A stretch of DNA of 44,853 bases from an uncultured Pelagibacteraceae bacterium (GTDB lineage: Bacteria > Pseudomonadota > Alphaproteobacteria > Pelagibacterales > Pelagibacteraceae): NCBI GenBank assembly GCA_902524235.1, contig CABZCF010000009.1, forward strand, positions 1 to 44,853. Direction: 5' to 3'. Position 1 is the first letter of the stretch. The number at the start of each line of letters is the position of its first letter. Position numbers and translations under genes: made by a program. The notes below the pieces were generated by a model. The model was not told where the DNA came from and ran no database searches. It saw nothing but the letters and a program-made list of their open reading frames with translations. Positions 1 through 8,429 of the stretch are shown one piece after another.

Positions 1-68
1 AAACTTTTAAATTCTTTTTATCATTTTGATATTTAAGGTTAACATTTTGTAATTTAAGAAGTGTAGTC

Positions 69-677
69 ATGAATAAAATATTTTTTATTAAAATAATATT
101 GCTCTGTCTAGTAAGCATAAAAGTCTATGCAAAAGAAAAAATCTTACTTTTTGGGGATAGTATAATGGCTGGATATGGCCTACCAGCCGAATATCATTTA
201 TCAACCGTTTTAGAAAATGATTTAACTTCTGAAGGTTATAATTTTGAAGTTATTAATGGCAGTGTATCTGGTAGTACTTCAGCAAATGGATTAAACCGTG
301 CAGAATGGAGTTTATCTGATTCTGATATAAGTTTAATAATACTATGCCTCGGAGCAAATGATATGCTTAGAGGAATAAATCCAGATGAGACAAGAACAAA
401 CTTAGAAAAAATAATACAAATTGCCAATAAAAAAAAAATTAAAATCATTTTAGCAGGAATGTTAGCTCCAAATTCACATGGTAAAATCTATAAAAAAAAA
501 TTTGACAATGTTTATCCTAATTTATCAGAAAAATATAATTTACCATTAATACCATTCTTATTAAAAGACGTAGCATTGAAACCTGATTTAAATTTAAATG
601 ATGGGATTCATCCAAATAAAAAGGGTACGAAAATTATAAGCAACACAATAAAAAATAAAATTTTAGAAAACATATAA
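69..677 (+). CDS. tesA: SGNH/GDSL-family arylesterase / lysophospholipase (TesA-like)
   Basis: Periplasmic serine esterase of the TesA/lysophospholipase L1 type, hydrolysing acyl esters or thioesters. Residues 1-21 form a signal peptide ending VYA. The block I motif FGDSIMAGYG puts the nucleophile at Ser31. LGANDMLRG is the block III Gly-x-Asn-Asp, and DGIHPN at about 178-183 supplies the catalytic Asp and His. At 202 aa the protein matches family length and looks complete. The start is the first ATG, directly before the hydrophobic stretch. The next gene follows after 16 bp. tesA is often divergent from an ABC-exporter pair, but the 68 bp before this gene show no such start. The natural substrate cannot be told from sequence. 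Confidence 0.88.
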   Translation: MNKIFFIKIILLCLVSIKVYAKEKILLFGDSIMAGYGLPAEYHLSTVLENDLTSEGYNFEVINGSVSGSTSANGLNRAEWSLSDSDISLIILCLGANDMLRGINPDETRTNLEKIIQIANKKKIKIILAGMLAPNSHGKIYKKKFDNVYPNLSEKYNLPLIPFLLKDVALKPDLNLNDGIHPNKKGTKIISNTIKNKILENI

Positions 678-693
678 ATATTAATTTAAAAAT

Positions 694-1686
694 ATGATAA
701 AAAAATATCACCATTTAAAAGATGGAAGCTTCAGAAATCCAGAGGGATCTCCAGTAAGAGATATGAAGTTCAATTGGAGTTATAGAATATTTAATCAAGA
801 AAAAAAAAAATTAGATATGAACATTCCTAATGAACACGTAATTTCCAAGGATACGGTGATTAAATCACTTAAAGAAAATGAAAACAGTGATTACATTTTT
901 TGGATTGGCCATGCTACTTTTTTAATCAAATTGGGAAATACAACCATTATAACTGATCCAGTTTTTGAGAAAAATATGGGACCTTTAATTTTTGGTCCTA
1001 AAAGATACGTAGATCCAGCTATTGAATTAGATGAATTACCTAAAATTGATTTATTTCTTTTGACACACAACCATTATGATCATCTTAGTACTAGAACTAT
1101 ACAAAGATTCCCTTACAAGAAAGCTAAAGTTGCTACTGCTTTACAGCTCGGAAAATATTTTACTAAAAATGGATTTAAAGATGTGACTGAATTGGATTGG
1201 TATGACCAAATAAAAGTTAATGATTTAAAAATAACATTTGTACCTGCAGTTCATTGGTCAAAAAGAAGTCTTTGGGACACTAATAAAACTTTATGGGGTA
1301 GTTTTTTAATTGAGTATAATGGAAAAAAATTTTTCTTCGCATGTGATACTGGTTATGGTGAAATTTATAAAGATCTAGGTAAAAAATACGGACCTATTGA
1401 TCTAACCTTTATAAATATTGGAGCTTATAATTTTTATCCAATGGCGCCAAAAAAAGATAAATCCATTTATCATACAAATCCAGAAGAAGCTCTTAATATT
1501 GGACAAGATTTAAAAAGTAAAAAAGTTTTAGGAATGCATTGGGGTACGGTAGTACTTTCGTTAGAGCCGATTATGGAACCAGGCGTGAGATTTAAAAATT
1601 CTTCTAATCAATATGGTTATCATCCTAATGATGCGATAACATTTAAGATTGGTCAGTTAGAGACTATAGATAATATCTTACGCTAA
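694..1686 (+). CDS. MBL-fold metallohydrolase, NAPE-PLD/UlaG-like
   Basis: Metallo-beta-lactamase-fold hydrolase of the branch containing N-acyl-phosphatidylethanolamine phospholipase D and UlaG. The metal site THNHYDHL lies at residues 124-131 (His125, His127, Asp129, His130). Upstream signatures are GHATFLI (about 72-78) and TDPVF. A later VPAVHWS supplies another metal His, FACDTGYG the bridging Asp, and GMHWGT the last His. No signal peptide is seen, so the protein is probably cytoplasmic. A phosphodiesterase acting on N-acyl phospholipids would be consistent with the family, but the substrate is unknown. Its 3' end overlaps the convergent SDR gene by 9 bp. Confidence 0.82.
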   Translation: MIKKYHHLKDGSFRNPEGSPVRDMKFNWSYRIFNQEKKKLDMNIPNEHVISKDTVIKSLKENENSDYIFWIGHATFLIKLGNTTIITDPVFEKNMGPLIFGPKRYVDPAIELDELPKIDLFLLTHNHYDHLSTRTIQRFPYKKAKVATALQLGKYFTKNGFKDVTELDWYDQIKVNDLKITFVPAVHWSKRSLWDTNKTLWGSFLIEYNGKKFFFACDTGYGEIYKDLGKKYGPIDLTFINIGAYNFYPMAPKKDKSIYHTNPEEALNIGQDLKSKKVLGMHWGTVVLSLEPIMEPGVRFKNSSNQYGYHPNDAITFKIGQLETIDNILR

Positions 1687-2388
1687 TCTTGAACGACCAC
1701 CATCCACTGCAATTACTTGACCAGTAATCCATGAACTGTCTTCAGAAATTAAAAATTTAGCAAGTGATGCAGAGTCCTGTCCTTCACCAATTCTTTTTAA
1801 AGGATGTGCTTTTGCTATTCCATCTGCGATTGCTGAATTTTTTAACATCGGTTGAGCAATTTTAGATTTTGTTAAACTTGGAGCAATACAATTTACCCTG
1901 ATATTTGGAGCAAACTCTGCAGCTAGACTAATTGCAAGCCCTTCAACAGCTGCTTTTGCTGATGCAATAATAGAATGGTTTGTAAAACCTCGATGAACAG
2001 CCGCAGTGGAAAAAAGAACTATTGATCCTTTGTTCTTTCTAAGACTATCTTGAAAACCTTTAATAGCCTCAACTGCAGAATAAAGATTTAGTTTCATACA
2101 TTTATTGAAGTCTTCTTCTTTTGTCATTCTAACAGGTTTTAAATCTATAGATCCTATGCAATAAGCAATTCCTTTTGCCTCTGGTACATCGGACTTAACC
2201 TTCTCCATAAATCCATCCTGTAGAACATCAGCTACAGTAAAAGTGCAACCCAATTTTTCTGCGATCGGTTTAACTTCATCTTCATTTCTGGCAACTAAAT
2301 GAATTTCAGCTTTATCATTTGCGAGCTTCTCTGCAAGACTAGAGCCGATAGAACCTGTCGCACCAAAAATAATATATTTTCCTGACAT
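1678..2388 (-). CDS. SDR-family protein with no catalytic Tyr
   Basis: Short-chain dehydrogenase/reductase fold, 236 aa. The N-terminal nucleotide-binding motif is FGATGSIG (8-15), and Asn101 and Ser127 (LFSTAAV) sit at the usual catalytic positions. The Tyr-x-x-x-Lys pair reads Ile141-Ala-Ser-Ala-Lys145, so the general-base Tyr is absent. The end GQVIAVDGGRS is the normal SDR C-terminus. Family members of this kind often have a divergent active site and unassigned substrates, so redox activity should not be assumed. It is divergent from the FeS-type photolyase homologue, with only 27 bp between their starts, which suggests a shared promoter region. It overlaps the preceding convergent hydrolase by 9 bp. 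Confidence 0.8.
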   Translation of the reverse strand: MSGKYIIFGATGSIGSSLAEKLANDKAEIHLVARNEDEVKPIAEKLGCTFTVADVLQDGFMEKVKSDVPEAKGIAYCIGSIDLKPVRMTKEEDFNKCMKLNLYSAVEAIKGFQDSLRKNKGSIVLFSTAAVHRGFTNHSIIASAKAAVEGLAISLAAEFAPNIRVNCIAPSLTKSKIAQPMLKNSAIADGIAKAHPLKRIGEGQDSASLAKFLISEDSSWITGQVIAVDGGRSRLA

Positions 2389-2415
2389 AAATTTTTTTTT
2401 AGTTATATTAACATT

Positions 2416-3912
2416 ATGAAGTTATTTTTTATACTTGGAAATCAATTATTTCCACCAAAATACCTAGATCGCTACAAAAATGATCACCTATTTTTCATGG
2501 CAGAGGATCTAGAGCTTTGCACGTACGAGAAGCACCATAAGCTTAAAATATTACTATTTTTATCCTCTATGAGATCCTATGCAGATGAATTAAAAAAAAA
2601 TAAACTTAAAATAGAATATTCAGATATCGAGAATAATGAGTTCGGTAAAAGTTATACGGAAAAATTAAAAAAAATTATTAATTCAAAAAAAATAAATGAA
2701 GTAACAAGTTTTGAAGTTGAGGATAAATTTTTTGAAATCAAATTAACTAAATTTTTTAACAGTATAAAAGTCAAATGGAATATTATTAAAACACCAATGT
2801 TTCTTAATTCTCGTCAGGAGTTTGATGCATATTTAAATAAAAATAAAAAACCATTTATGGCAACTTTTTATAAAGAAACTAGAAAAAAACTGAATATTCT
2901 AATGGCAAAAGATGGAACACCAGTGGGTGGTAAATGGAGTTTCGATGAGGACAATAGAAATAAATTACCCAAAAATATTTCTATACCTAAATTTCCAAAA
3001 ATTAGTGAGACCAAACATACTGTAGCTTTAAAAAAAATAGTTGAAAAGAAATTTCCAAAACATCCAGGTAGTGTAGATAATTTTTGGTTAGCTACGACTC
3101 ATAAAGATGTTGTTAAGCTATTAGATTTTTTTATTAAGGAAAAGTCTAATTTGTTTGGAGATTATGAGGATGCGGTTGATCAAAAAGATAATATATTATT
3201 TCATAGCGCACTAAGTCCATATATTAATCTTGGTTTAATTACTCCGGAATTTGTTATTGATAGAATTTTAACCCATCACAAGAAAAACAAAATAAGATTA
3301 AACTCATTAGAAGGATACATAAGACAAGTAATTGGTTGGAGAGAATTCATGAGGGGAATTTATAGGGGTTATAATAAAGAGATGGAAACACGAAATTTCT
3401 TTAAACAAAATAGAAAAATGAAAAGTTCGTGGTATGAAGGTAATACGGGTTTGCCACCATTAGACTATGCAATTAAAAATGCTCTAACATACGGATGGTC
3501 ACACCACATTGAGAGATTAATGATATTAGCCAATATTATGAATCTTTGTGAAATCAAACCTATCTATGTTTATAAATGGTTTATGGAAATGTTTGTAGAT
3601 TCGTCTGACTGGGTAATGGTTCCCAATGTTTACGGTATGGGATTATTTAGTGATGGTGGAATTTTTGCAACTAAACCTTATATATGTGGATCAAGTTATT
3701 TTATGAAGATGATGGATTTTAAAAAAGGTGAGTGGTGTAATATTATGGATGGTCTTTATTGGAGGTTTATAAATAGAAACAGATCTTTCTTTTTGAAAAA
3801 TCCTAGATTATCAATGATGGTTCGAATCTTGGATAAAATGAAACAAGACAGAAAAAAATTAATTTTTTCTGCAGCTGACAAATTTATTAAGGAGAATACT
3901 AATGTCAGTTAA
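2416..3912 (+). CDS. FeS-BCP-type cryptochrome/photolyase homologue
   Basis: Photolyase-related flavoprotein of the prokaryotic (6-4)/FeS-BCP class. The first about 130 residues (FILGNQLFP, MAEDLELCTYEKHHKLK) form the alpha/beta antenna domain with the family's ribolumazine-site features. The helical FAD domain contains GWREFMRGIY, WYEGNTGLPPLDYAI, GWSHHIERLMI and PNVYGMGLFSDGG. From memory, the family binds [4Fe-4S] through four Cys. Here only Cys378 and Cys441 occupy such positions. The C-x-x-C pair is lost in a shortened segment around MMDFKKGEWC, although an extra Cys424 is present. It overlaps the downstream DCC gene by 11 bp. DNA repair or blue-light sensing are both possible. Confidence 0.85.
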   Translation: MKLFFILGNQLFPPKYLDRYKNDHLFFMAEDLELCTYEKHHKLKILLFLSSMRSYADELKKNKLKIEYSDIENNEFGKSYTEKLKKIINSKKINEVTSFEVEDKFFEIKLTKFFNSIKVKWNIIKTPMFLNSRQEFDAYLNKNKKPFMATFYKETRKKLNILMAKDGTPVGGKWSFDEDNRNKLPKNISIPKFPKISETKHTVALKKIVEKKFPKHPGSVDNFWLATTHKDVVKLLDFFIKEKSNLFGDYEDAVDQKDNILFHSALSPYINLGLITPEFVIDRILTHHKKNKIRLNSLEGYIRQVIGWREFMRGIYRGYNKEMETRNFFKQNRKMKSSWYEGNTGLPPLDYAIKNALTYGWSHHIERLMILANIMNLCEIKPIYVYKWFMEMFVDSSDWVMVPNVYGMGLFSDGGIFATKPYICGSSYFMKMMDFKKGEWCNIMDGLYWRFINRNRSFFLKNPRLSMMVRILDKMKQDRKKLIFSAADKFIKENTNVS

Positions 3913-4252
3913 AGTTTTTTTTAATAACTCATGTAAGATTTGTAAAATGGAAATTGATCACTACAAAAAATATTCAGATAATTCATTAGATTGGGTAGAC
4001 ATAACAAATAATGATGAGGCGATTTCATTGACATCAAAAACGCAGGCTGAGCTTTTAAGAAGACTTCACGTTATCCATGATGGAAAAGTAATTGGTGGGG
4101 CGAAAGCATTTTTAATTATTTGGTCGAGTATTCCGAAATACAATTTTTTATATAAAATCTTAAGTAAAAAACCACTATTTATATTATTTCATTGCGCATA
4201 TGAGATTGCTGCCTATTTTTTATTTTTAAAAAATAAACATCAATTAAAATGA
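3902..4252 (+). CDS. DCC-family (DUF393) thiol-disulfide oxidoreductase-like protein
   Basis: Small DUF393 protein of 116 aa. The N-terminal FFNNSCKICKMEIDHY carries the C-x-x-C motif of the DCC family, a thioredoxin-like half-fold. The middle segment (LHVIHDGKVIGGAKAFLIIW) is typical of the family, and a C-terminal hydrophobic helix (about 80-107) suggests membrane association. The start ATG lies inside the end of the photolyase-like gene (11-bp overlap), and its stop overlaps the next small ORF as ATGA, so the three are translationally coupled. A redox role with unknown partner is inferred. Members of this family recur next to photolyase genes in other bacteria. Confidence 0.82.
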   Translation: MSVKVFFNNSCKICKMEIDHYKKYSDNSLDWVDITNNDEAISLTSKTQAELLRRLHVIHDGKVIGGAKAFLIIWSSIPKYNFLYKILSKKPLFILFHCAYEIAAYFLFLKNKHQLK

Positions 4253-4404
4253 AAAAATCTAACTTACCTTCTAAACTATGCGTCGTTTGTAAAAGGCCTT
4301 TTAATTGGAGAAAAAAATGGAAACTTAACTGGGAGAAAGTCAAATTTTGTTCAAAAAAATGTTCAGGTAAAAAAAACTTAAATTTGTCACAGAGACTAGT
4401 TTAA
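4249..4404 (+). CDS. DUF2256-like 51-aa zinc-ribbon-type protein
   Basis: Short ORF of 51 codons beginning MKKSNLPSKLCVVCKRPFNW and ending NLSQRLV. Two cysteine pairs are present, C-V-V-C at residues 11-14 and C-S-K-K-C at 34-38, separated by a Trp-rich basic segment with three Trp. This matches the remembered pattern of DUF2256, a tiny putative zinc-binding family frequently found beside photolyase/cryptochrome genes. The ATG overlaps the stop of the DCC-family gene (ATGA), and 21 bp separate it from the class I photolyase gene. It is highly basic, so nucleic-acid contact is conceivable. Its function is unknown. Confidence 0.8.
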   Translation: MKKSNLPSKLCVVCKRPFNWRKKWKLNWEKVKFCSKKCSGKKNLNLSQRLV

Positions 4405-4425
4405 AAAAGAAATTATATAAAATTT

Positions 4426-5883
4426 ATGAATAAAATTATCTGGTTTAGATATGATTTAAGGCTAATTGATAACGATGCATTTTCTCATGCTGTTAAGCAA
4501 GGAAATACTCTGCCAATTTTTATTTTTGATAAAGATTATTTCAAACTAGATACCTCTAGCAGTTTTCATTTAGAGTTTATCAAAAAATCAATCGAAGATC
4601 TTGAAAAAAAGTTGCAAATAGAATATGGGTCTCATTTAAATATATACTACGGAAATACTTTAGAAATTTTAAAAAGAATTGTTGATAGATTTAAAATATC
4701 TGAGATTTATTCAAATAAAATTTTTAAAAACAGATATTTAACAGATCTAGATTTAAAAATCGAAGAATTTTTTTTAACAAAAAAAATTAAATGGAATGTC
4801 TTTAATCAGTTTGGTGTTCAGTTAAATCATAGAGATAGATATAAGTGGTCAAATAATTGGAACCAATTCATAAATACAGATTTGTCTTTGGCCAAATCAA
4901 ATTGCAAATTTATATTTGATCAAAAGTTTAACAATTTTGATAATATTAAGACTAACCAAATTAATATAAATTCAATTCAAGATGGTGGTAGATCAAATGC
5001 AATTAAATTATTAGATAGCTTTTTAAATTCAAGATCAAATAACTATCAAAAAGAAATGTCTTCACCAATCAGCGGAGAAAATTCATGTTCAAGGTTAAGC
5101 CCTCATATTACTTATGGTAATATTTCTTTAAAAGAAATTTACTATAAAACAAAAAAAAAAATGAGTAGTGAATTATCATATACTAATAAAAGATCCTTAA
5201 TAGCATTTAAAAGTAGACTTGCCTGGCACTGTCACTTTATTCAAAAATTATACGACGAGCCTGAAATAGAATATCAAAATTTAAACAAGGCTTATGATGG
5301 TTTAAGGGAGAATAATTTTAATGAAAAATATTTCCTGGCTTGGAAAAAAGGAAACACCGGATATCCCTTCATAGACGCTTGCATGCGATATTTATCTAAA
5401 ACAGGTTGGATCAATTTTAGAATGAGAGCTATGCTTGTTTCCTTTGCATCCTATCAACTTTGGCTTGATTGGAAAAAAACTTCTAAACATTTGGCAAAAT
5501 TATTTACGGATTATGAACCTGGTATTCATTATTCTCAATTTCAAATGCAATCAGGAACAACGGGAATTAATTCTATTAGAATTTACAACCCAATAAAGCA
5601 ATCACATGATCAAGATGTAGAGGGCAAATTTATAAAAAAATGGGTGCCGGAATTGAAAAATGTTCCTGATACATTAGTCCATGAGCCATGGAAATTAACT
5701 TATATGGAGCAAAAAAGTTTAAATATAGATATAGGTAAAGATTACCCATTACCTATAGTAGATAATAAATCCTCAACAAAATTGGCTAAAGATAAAATAT
5801 GGAACATTAAAAAATCAGAAAATGCAAAAATATTATCTAAAGAAATTTTAGAAAAACATGCAAGTCTGTCTTTAAGAAGATAA
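4426..5883 (+). CDS. phrB: Deoxyribodipyrimidine photolyase / cryptochrome, class I-like
   Basis: Light-driven DNA repair flavoenzyme or cryptochrome of 485 aa. It opens with the N-terminal photolyase domain (IIWFRYDLRLIDNDAF), and the C-terminal FAD domain begins near residue 200. FAD-domain signatures include SRLSPHITYGNIS, FKSRLAWHCHFIQ, KGNTGYPFIDACMRYL, INFRMRAMLVSFA, FTDYEPGIHYSQFQMQSG and RIYNPIKQSHDQD. The usual D-G-D-x-A-N signature is replaced by DYEPGIHYSQFQ, as in the branch near DASH/CryB and bacterial cryptochrome-like proteins, so CPD repair is likely but not certain. It follows the DUF2256 ORF and abuts the next gene by 2 bp. Confidence 0.85.
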   Translation: MNKIIWFRYDLRLIDNDAFSHAVKQGNTLPIFIFDKDYFKLDTSSSFHLEFIKKSIEDLEKKLQIEYGSHLNIYYGNTLEILKRIVDRFKISEIYSNKIFKNRYLTDLDLKIEEFFLTKKIKWNVFNQFGVQLNHRDRYKWSNNWNQFINTDLSLAKSNCKFIFDQKFNNFDNIKTNQININSIQDGGRSNAIKLLDSFLNSRSNNYQKEMSSPISGENSCSRLSPHITYGNISLKEIYYKTKKKMSSELSYTNKRSLIAFKSRLAWHCHFIQKLYDEPEIEYQNLNKAYDGLRENNFNEKYFLAWKKGNTGYPFIDACMRYLSKTGWINFRMRAMLVSFASYQLWLDWKKTSKHLAKLFTDYEPGIHYSQFQMQSGTTGINSIRIYNPIKQSHDQDVEGKFIKKWVPELKNVPDTLVHEPWKLTYMEQKSLNIDIGKDYPLPIVDNKSSTKLAKDKIWNIKKSENAKILSKEILEKHASLSLRR

Positions 5884-5885
5884 TT

Positions 5886-6419
5886 ATGAATTTAGAAAAA
5901 TATAAATGGAAAAGTAGAATTTTGTTTGTTTCAACACCCAATTACAAGGAAAAAAAATATTTAAATGTAAAAAAAATATATCAAAAAAAAATTAAAGAAT
6001 TTCACAAAAGATACATAAAATTAATTTGTAAAACTAACAAAAAAAATAATTTTTCAATTGATCTCATAGAATTCAATGGAAAATCAAAAAAAAAGTTGGA
6101 TAAACTTGATTATAAATTAGTTTTCAAAACCTTTAATAAAATGCCATTAAGCAATAAAATTAAACCAACAAATTTGTCTTTATTTTCAGATTATAATCCT
6201 AAAACAACCACTCAAGGCCTAGGTTTTAAAAATAAAGAAAAAGCTTTATACACAATTAATACAATAAAAAATAGATCAATAAAATATCAGGTAAACGTTA
6301 TTGCAACTATGCTTGGGAGGGCAAAAAATCATCCAAATAAAACTAGGGATATGAATGATGCTATAAAATTATTTAGTGAATGGATGAAACAATATAAAAG
6401 AAAAAAAAATGAAAATTAA
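5886..6419 (+). CDS. Two-part basic protein of unknown function
   Basis: I do not recognise a confident family. It has 177 aa, is very Lys/Asn-rich, and has no signal peptide or membrane segment. Residues about 1-70 (LEKYKWKSRILFVSTP then a helix) loosely resemble the DUF4174 start pattern, a thioredoxin-like segment of YkW-R-lLv form. Residues about 103-170 form a separate, better-conserved-looking module: TTQGLGFKNKEKALYTIN, YQVNVIATMLGRAKNHP and NDAIKLFSEWM. It starts 2 bp after the photolyase stop and overlaps the next gene by 11 bp, so it belongs to the same operon. Its position suggests a role linked to light or DNA damage, but that is inference only. Confidence 0.7.
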   Translation: MNLEKYKWKSRILFVSTPNYKEKKYLNVKKIYQKKIKEFHKRYIKLICKTNKKNNFSIDLIEFNGKSKKKLDKLDYKLVFKTFNKMPLSNKIKPTNLSLFSDYNPKTTTQGLGFKNKEKALYTINTIKNRSIKYQVNVIATMLGRAKNHPNKTRDMNDAIKLFSEWMKQYKRKKNEN

Positions 6420-7851
6420 CGTAATTATAAATTTAAAAAAAATTATATTCTTATTTTTGTTAATATTTCCAAATAAGCTTTATGCGAGTTTTTTTGAAGA
6501 TTTAACAAGTCAAATTATCGAAAACCCAAAAAGACTTAGTTACGGAGTTTCCGTGACCGATGTAAATAAAGATGGAAAATTTGATTTTGTAGTCACTGGA
6601 TTTGGTTATCTTAATTTAGCATTATCTTATAAAGATGGAAAATTAATAAATATTGTTAATGAAAATATTTTTTCTGATGAATTTAGAAGAACTATTGGTG
6701 TTGCTGCATGTGATATTGATAAAGATGGATACGAAGAAATTTATTTCCTTAACACAGACACCTACAGTGGTACGAAAAAATACTCAGATAGACTGATAGA
6801 CTTTGATGGAAACAAATTTTTAGATTTATTTGAAGTTGAAAAAAATAAAAAGGATTTAAATTTGACAGCTGGACGGTCAGTTGCTTGTGTAGATAGAAAA
6901 GGTGATGGAACATACGGCGTTTATGTTGCTAATTATGGGGGACCAACTAGATTTTATGAATATAGTGACGACGTAATAGTTGATAAGTCAGTTCAATTAA
7001 ATTTAGCAAAAGTAACAGGAGGTCGAGCAGTTGTAGCAGGTCATATTATTTCAAATAAAATGGATATTTTTGCTGCCAATGAGAGAGGTGCTAATTTTCT
7101 TTATAAAAATAATAATGGTAAATTTTTAGACGTTGCATACGAGTATAGAGTAGAGGATGTTCTTCAAAATGGTAGAGGTACAGCTTTATCAGACATATAT
7201 TATAGAGGTAGATTAGATATTTTAAACGGTAACTGGGGAGGATTTCATAGAGCTTATGTATTAAAAGATAAAATTTTTGAGGATATTGCAAAACCAACAT
7301 TTGATGTGCCAACAAGAATTAGAACGATTATTTCAGCTGATTTAGATAATGATGGATATGATGAAGTTTTTATGAACAACATAGGTGAACCAAATAAACT
7401 TTTCAAAATATTGGATAATGGAGTTTTAGAACAATTACCATTAGATATTGGTTTAGAACCAGATGGTTACGGAACTGGAGCCGCTGTAGCAGATATAGAC
7501 AATGACGGTATATTGGAATTATTGGTTTCTCATGGTGAAAGCAGAGATCAACCATTATCCCTTTATAAAGCAAAAGTGGACCCTAACCATAAATATCTTA
7601 GAGTAAAACCTTTGAATAAATATGGAGCACCAGCAAGGGGCGCAACTGTAACTCTTATTTCGAATTTAAGAAAACATTCTAAAACGATTGATGCTGGATC
7701 TGGATATTTGTGTCAGATGGAACCAGTTGCTCATTATGGAATTAGAAAAAATGAAAAAAATATTAGATTTCAAATTAAATGGACAAACGGAAAAACTAAA
7801 ATAATTTCAGTTAAAGATTTAAACCAAACAATTACTTTAAGACAAAAATAA
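6409..7851 (+). CDS. Secreted FG-GAP/VCBS repeat protein with ASPIC/UnbV domain (CRTAC1-like)
   Basis: Exported beta-propeller-type protein of 480 aa. A signal peptide (about 1-26, ending LYA) is followed by repeated calcium-type Asp loops: DVNKDGKFD, DIDKDGYEE, DLDNDGYDE and DIDNDGILE. These are the marks of FG-GAP/VCBS blades. The C-terminal about 85 residues (GAPARGATVTL, DAGSGYLCQMEPVAHYGI) match the ASPIC/UnbV domain, giving the CRTAC1-like architecture. Such proteins bind calcium and surfaces, and no enzymatic role is established. It overlaps the upstream unknown gene by 11 bp and abuts the convergent fasciclin gene with zero spacing. Confidence 0.83.
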   Translation: MKINVIINLKKIIFLFLLIFPNKLYASFFEDLTSQIIENPKRLSYGVSVTDVNKDGKFDFVVTGFGYLNLALSYKDGKLINIVNENIFSDEFRRTIGVAACDIDKDGYEEIYFLNTDTYSGTKKYSDRLIDFDGNKFLDLFEVEKNKKDLNLTAGRSVACVDRKGDGTYGVYVANYGGPTRFYEYSDDVIVDKSVQLNLAKVTGGRAVVAGHIISNKMDIFAANERGANFLYKNNNGKFLDVAYEYRVEDVLQNGRGTALSDIYYRGRLDILNGNWGGFHRAYVLKDKIFEDIAKPTFDVPTRIRTIISADLDNDGYDEVFMNNIGEPNKLFKILDNGVLEQLPLDIGLEPDGYGTGAAVADIDNDGILELLVSHGESRDQPLSLYKAKVDPNHKYLRVKPLNKYGAPARGATVTLISNLRKHSKTIDAGSGYLCQMEPVAHYGIRKNEKNIRFQIKWTNGKTKIISVKDLNQTITLRQK

Positions 7852-8325
7852 TTATTTTAAAGGTTGAAGAACTCTGTTTATATAATGTATTACACCGTTT
7901 GAAACTTCGACATCAGCTGTTACAACTTCTGCCTCATTAATATAAACTATACCATTTACTTTTTTAATCGTAATTTCTTCACCGTTAATAGCCTTAAGTT
8001 TAACTTCACCATCTATTTCGGAAGAAGTAATTTTTTTTGAAAAAACGTGTCGACCTAATATATTTACTAACTTATCTTTATTTTCTTCTCTTAAGAGACC
8101 GTAATATGTTTTCGCACTTATCGCAGCAAACGCGTCATCTAATGGCGCAAACACAGTGAAAGGTCCAGCCCCTCTTAGATTTTCATTTAAACCAGATTTA
8201 GCAAGAGTTTCATTTAATTTATTAAACTTACCTGCTTCATTAAGCTTTTCAATTACATTTCCAAATGTAATAGATGGGACAAACGTCATTATTAATACGC
8301 TTAAGATTAGATTGAATTTATTCAT
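7852..8325 (-). CDS. Secreted fasciclin (FAS1) domain protein
   Basis: Single FAS1-domain protein of 157 aa. A signal peptide covers about residues 1-22, followed by the FAS1 domain. H1-box features are GAGPFTVFAPLDDAFAAI, then LGRHVFSKKI, AINGEEITIKK, and a C-terminal H2-like VSNGVIHYINRVLQP. FAS1 proteins are extracytoplasmic adhesion or ligand-binding modules, and bacterial single-domain forms often sit in photo-oxidative-stress gene sets. Its own function is unknown. The stop codon abuts the stop of the convergent FG-GAP gene (TAATTA within a 14-bp palindrome, 7845-7858). Confidence 0.88.
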   Translation of the reverse strand: MNKFNLILSVLIMTFVPSITFGNVIEKLNEAGKFNKLNETLAKSGLNENLRGAGPFTVFAPLDDAFAAISAKTYYGLLREENKDKLVNILGRHVFSKKITSSEIDGEVKLKAINGEEITIKKVNGIVYINEAEVVTADVEVSNGVIHYINRVLQPLK

Positions 8326-8429
8326 AAACCCTAAATAACAATAAATTAATAATTTAAAAGCCTATTTAACTGCGACAAAAGTTAGAATAAAATTACTACA
8401 AAATATCAATATTTCATGTATTAAACCTT

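Noticed and set aside
1-68. A divergent gene start at the left edge
   Set aside because: Minus-strand ATGs in this stretch hit stop codons within a dozen codons; nothing supportable is present.
236-448. Minus-strand 70-codon ORF over tesA
   Set aside because: It lies wholly inside a well-supported esterase gene, has no recognisable motif, and fits a shadow frame of an AT-rich gene.
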